NCBI GenBank assembly: GCA_002316675.1
Contig: DCDZ01000065.1
Location: 1-13,653, forward strand
DNA length: 13,653 bases
Direction: 5' to 3'
Origin: Tyzzerella sp. UBA1042
GTDB taxonomy: Bacteria; Bacillota; Clostridia; Lachnospirales; Anaerotignaceae
Shown here: positions 13,480-13,653 of the stretch, piece after piece
How the letters are laid out: the number at the start of each line of letters is the position of its first letter
How positions within the stretch are numbered: position 1 is the stretch's first letter
Notes under the pieces: model-generated
What the model was told of the DNA's origin: nothing
The model's database searches: none
Seen by the model: only the letters and a program-made list of their open reading frames with translations
Translations under genes and position numbers: made by a program

Positions 13480-13653
13480 AGACCTTGGGCTTCGCCCAAA
13501 CCCACTTGCTTTTTGAAAAAAGCAAGACCAAAAACTTTTGTTGCAACCCCATATACATGGGGCTGCAAGGGGACATAGGGACGCAATGGCAAAGAAATGC
13601 TATCTGCCCCATATAGGGTCAAGGGACTGCGTCCCTTGTGGGAGTTTGAGGGT
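13480..13653 (+). repeat. Composite hairpin repeat, copy 4, cut by the window end
   Basis: Same module order as copy 1: hairpin A, TTGGGC/GCCCAA (13485-13499, loop TTC); hairpin B, CTTGCTTTTT/AAAAAGCAAG (13505-13526), identical to copies 1 and 2; linker; hairpin C, TTGCAACCCCAT/ATGGGGCTGCAA (13541-13568). The foldable tail GGCAAAGA...TCTGCC follows (13588-13608), then hairpin D, CAAGGGAC/GTCCCTTG (13620-13638, loop TGC), and the start of an E-like segment. In front of it GGGAGA(A)CCTTGGG occurs twice in tandem. Confidence 0.87.

Overview
The window looks like the chromosome of an anaerobic, spore-forming Firmicute of class Clostridia. Three things point there: the spore maturation pair spmA-spmB, the oxygen-sensitive class III ribonucleotide reductase nrdD-nrdG, and a large Bacillus-type SRP RNA. 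Strong Shine-Dalgarno sites (AAGGAGG type) fit too. Genus cannot be fixed from the sequence alone. No phage, IS element, tRNA or CRISPR array was found.

Layout. (1) 1-1110: a lactate/2-hydroxyacid dehydrogenase gene on +, closed by a bidirectional terminator. (2) 1120-3537, minus strand: an AbrB-family regulator with its own promoter and terminator, followed by an independently promoted pair, a MoxR-type AAA+ ATPase and a CoxE-like von Willebrand A protein. (3) 3541-3907: an AT-rich divergent intergenic region. (4) 3908-6969, plus strand: spmA and spmB, then a new sigma-A promoter driving an unrecognised lipoprotein with C-terminal Asp/Asn-Gly repeats, and tadA. (5) 6955-7440: a near-consensus promoter inside the end of tadA drives the SRP RNA gene, which ends in a long hairpin terminator. 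(6) 7450-7940: about 490 bp without a gene, built from repeated hairpin modules; a further copy lies at the right edge (13480-13653). (7) 7942-11012, minus strand: nrdD-nrdG-dut, a deoxynucleotide-supply operon behind a promoter flanked by two NrdR-box-like palindromes. (8) 11148-13350, minus strand: glycerol kinase glpK and a glyoxalase II-like metallo-beta-lactamase-fold hydrolase with an extended -10 promoter.

How the genes work together. NrdD and its activase NrdG make deoxynucleotides without oxygen, and Dut in the same transcript removes dUTP and supplies dUMP for thymidylate. MoxR/VWA pairs generally act as chaperone-like modules on a partner that is not visible here. SpmA and SpmB act in spore core dehydration. 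TadA and the SRP RNA are translation and secretion housekeeping. The other genes are not obviously linked.

The least explained feature is the interspersed composite repeat. Its hairpins keep their pairing while the arm sequences change, and in one copy the hairpin core is inverted between flanks that stay in direct orientation. I see no convincing new defence or biosynthetic system in the coding part; the MoxR/VWA pair and the lipoprotein are the main genes of unknown function.
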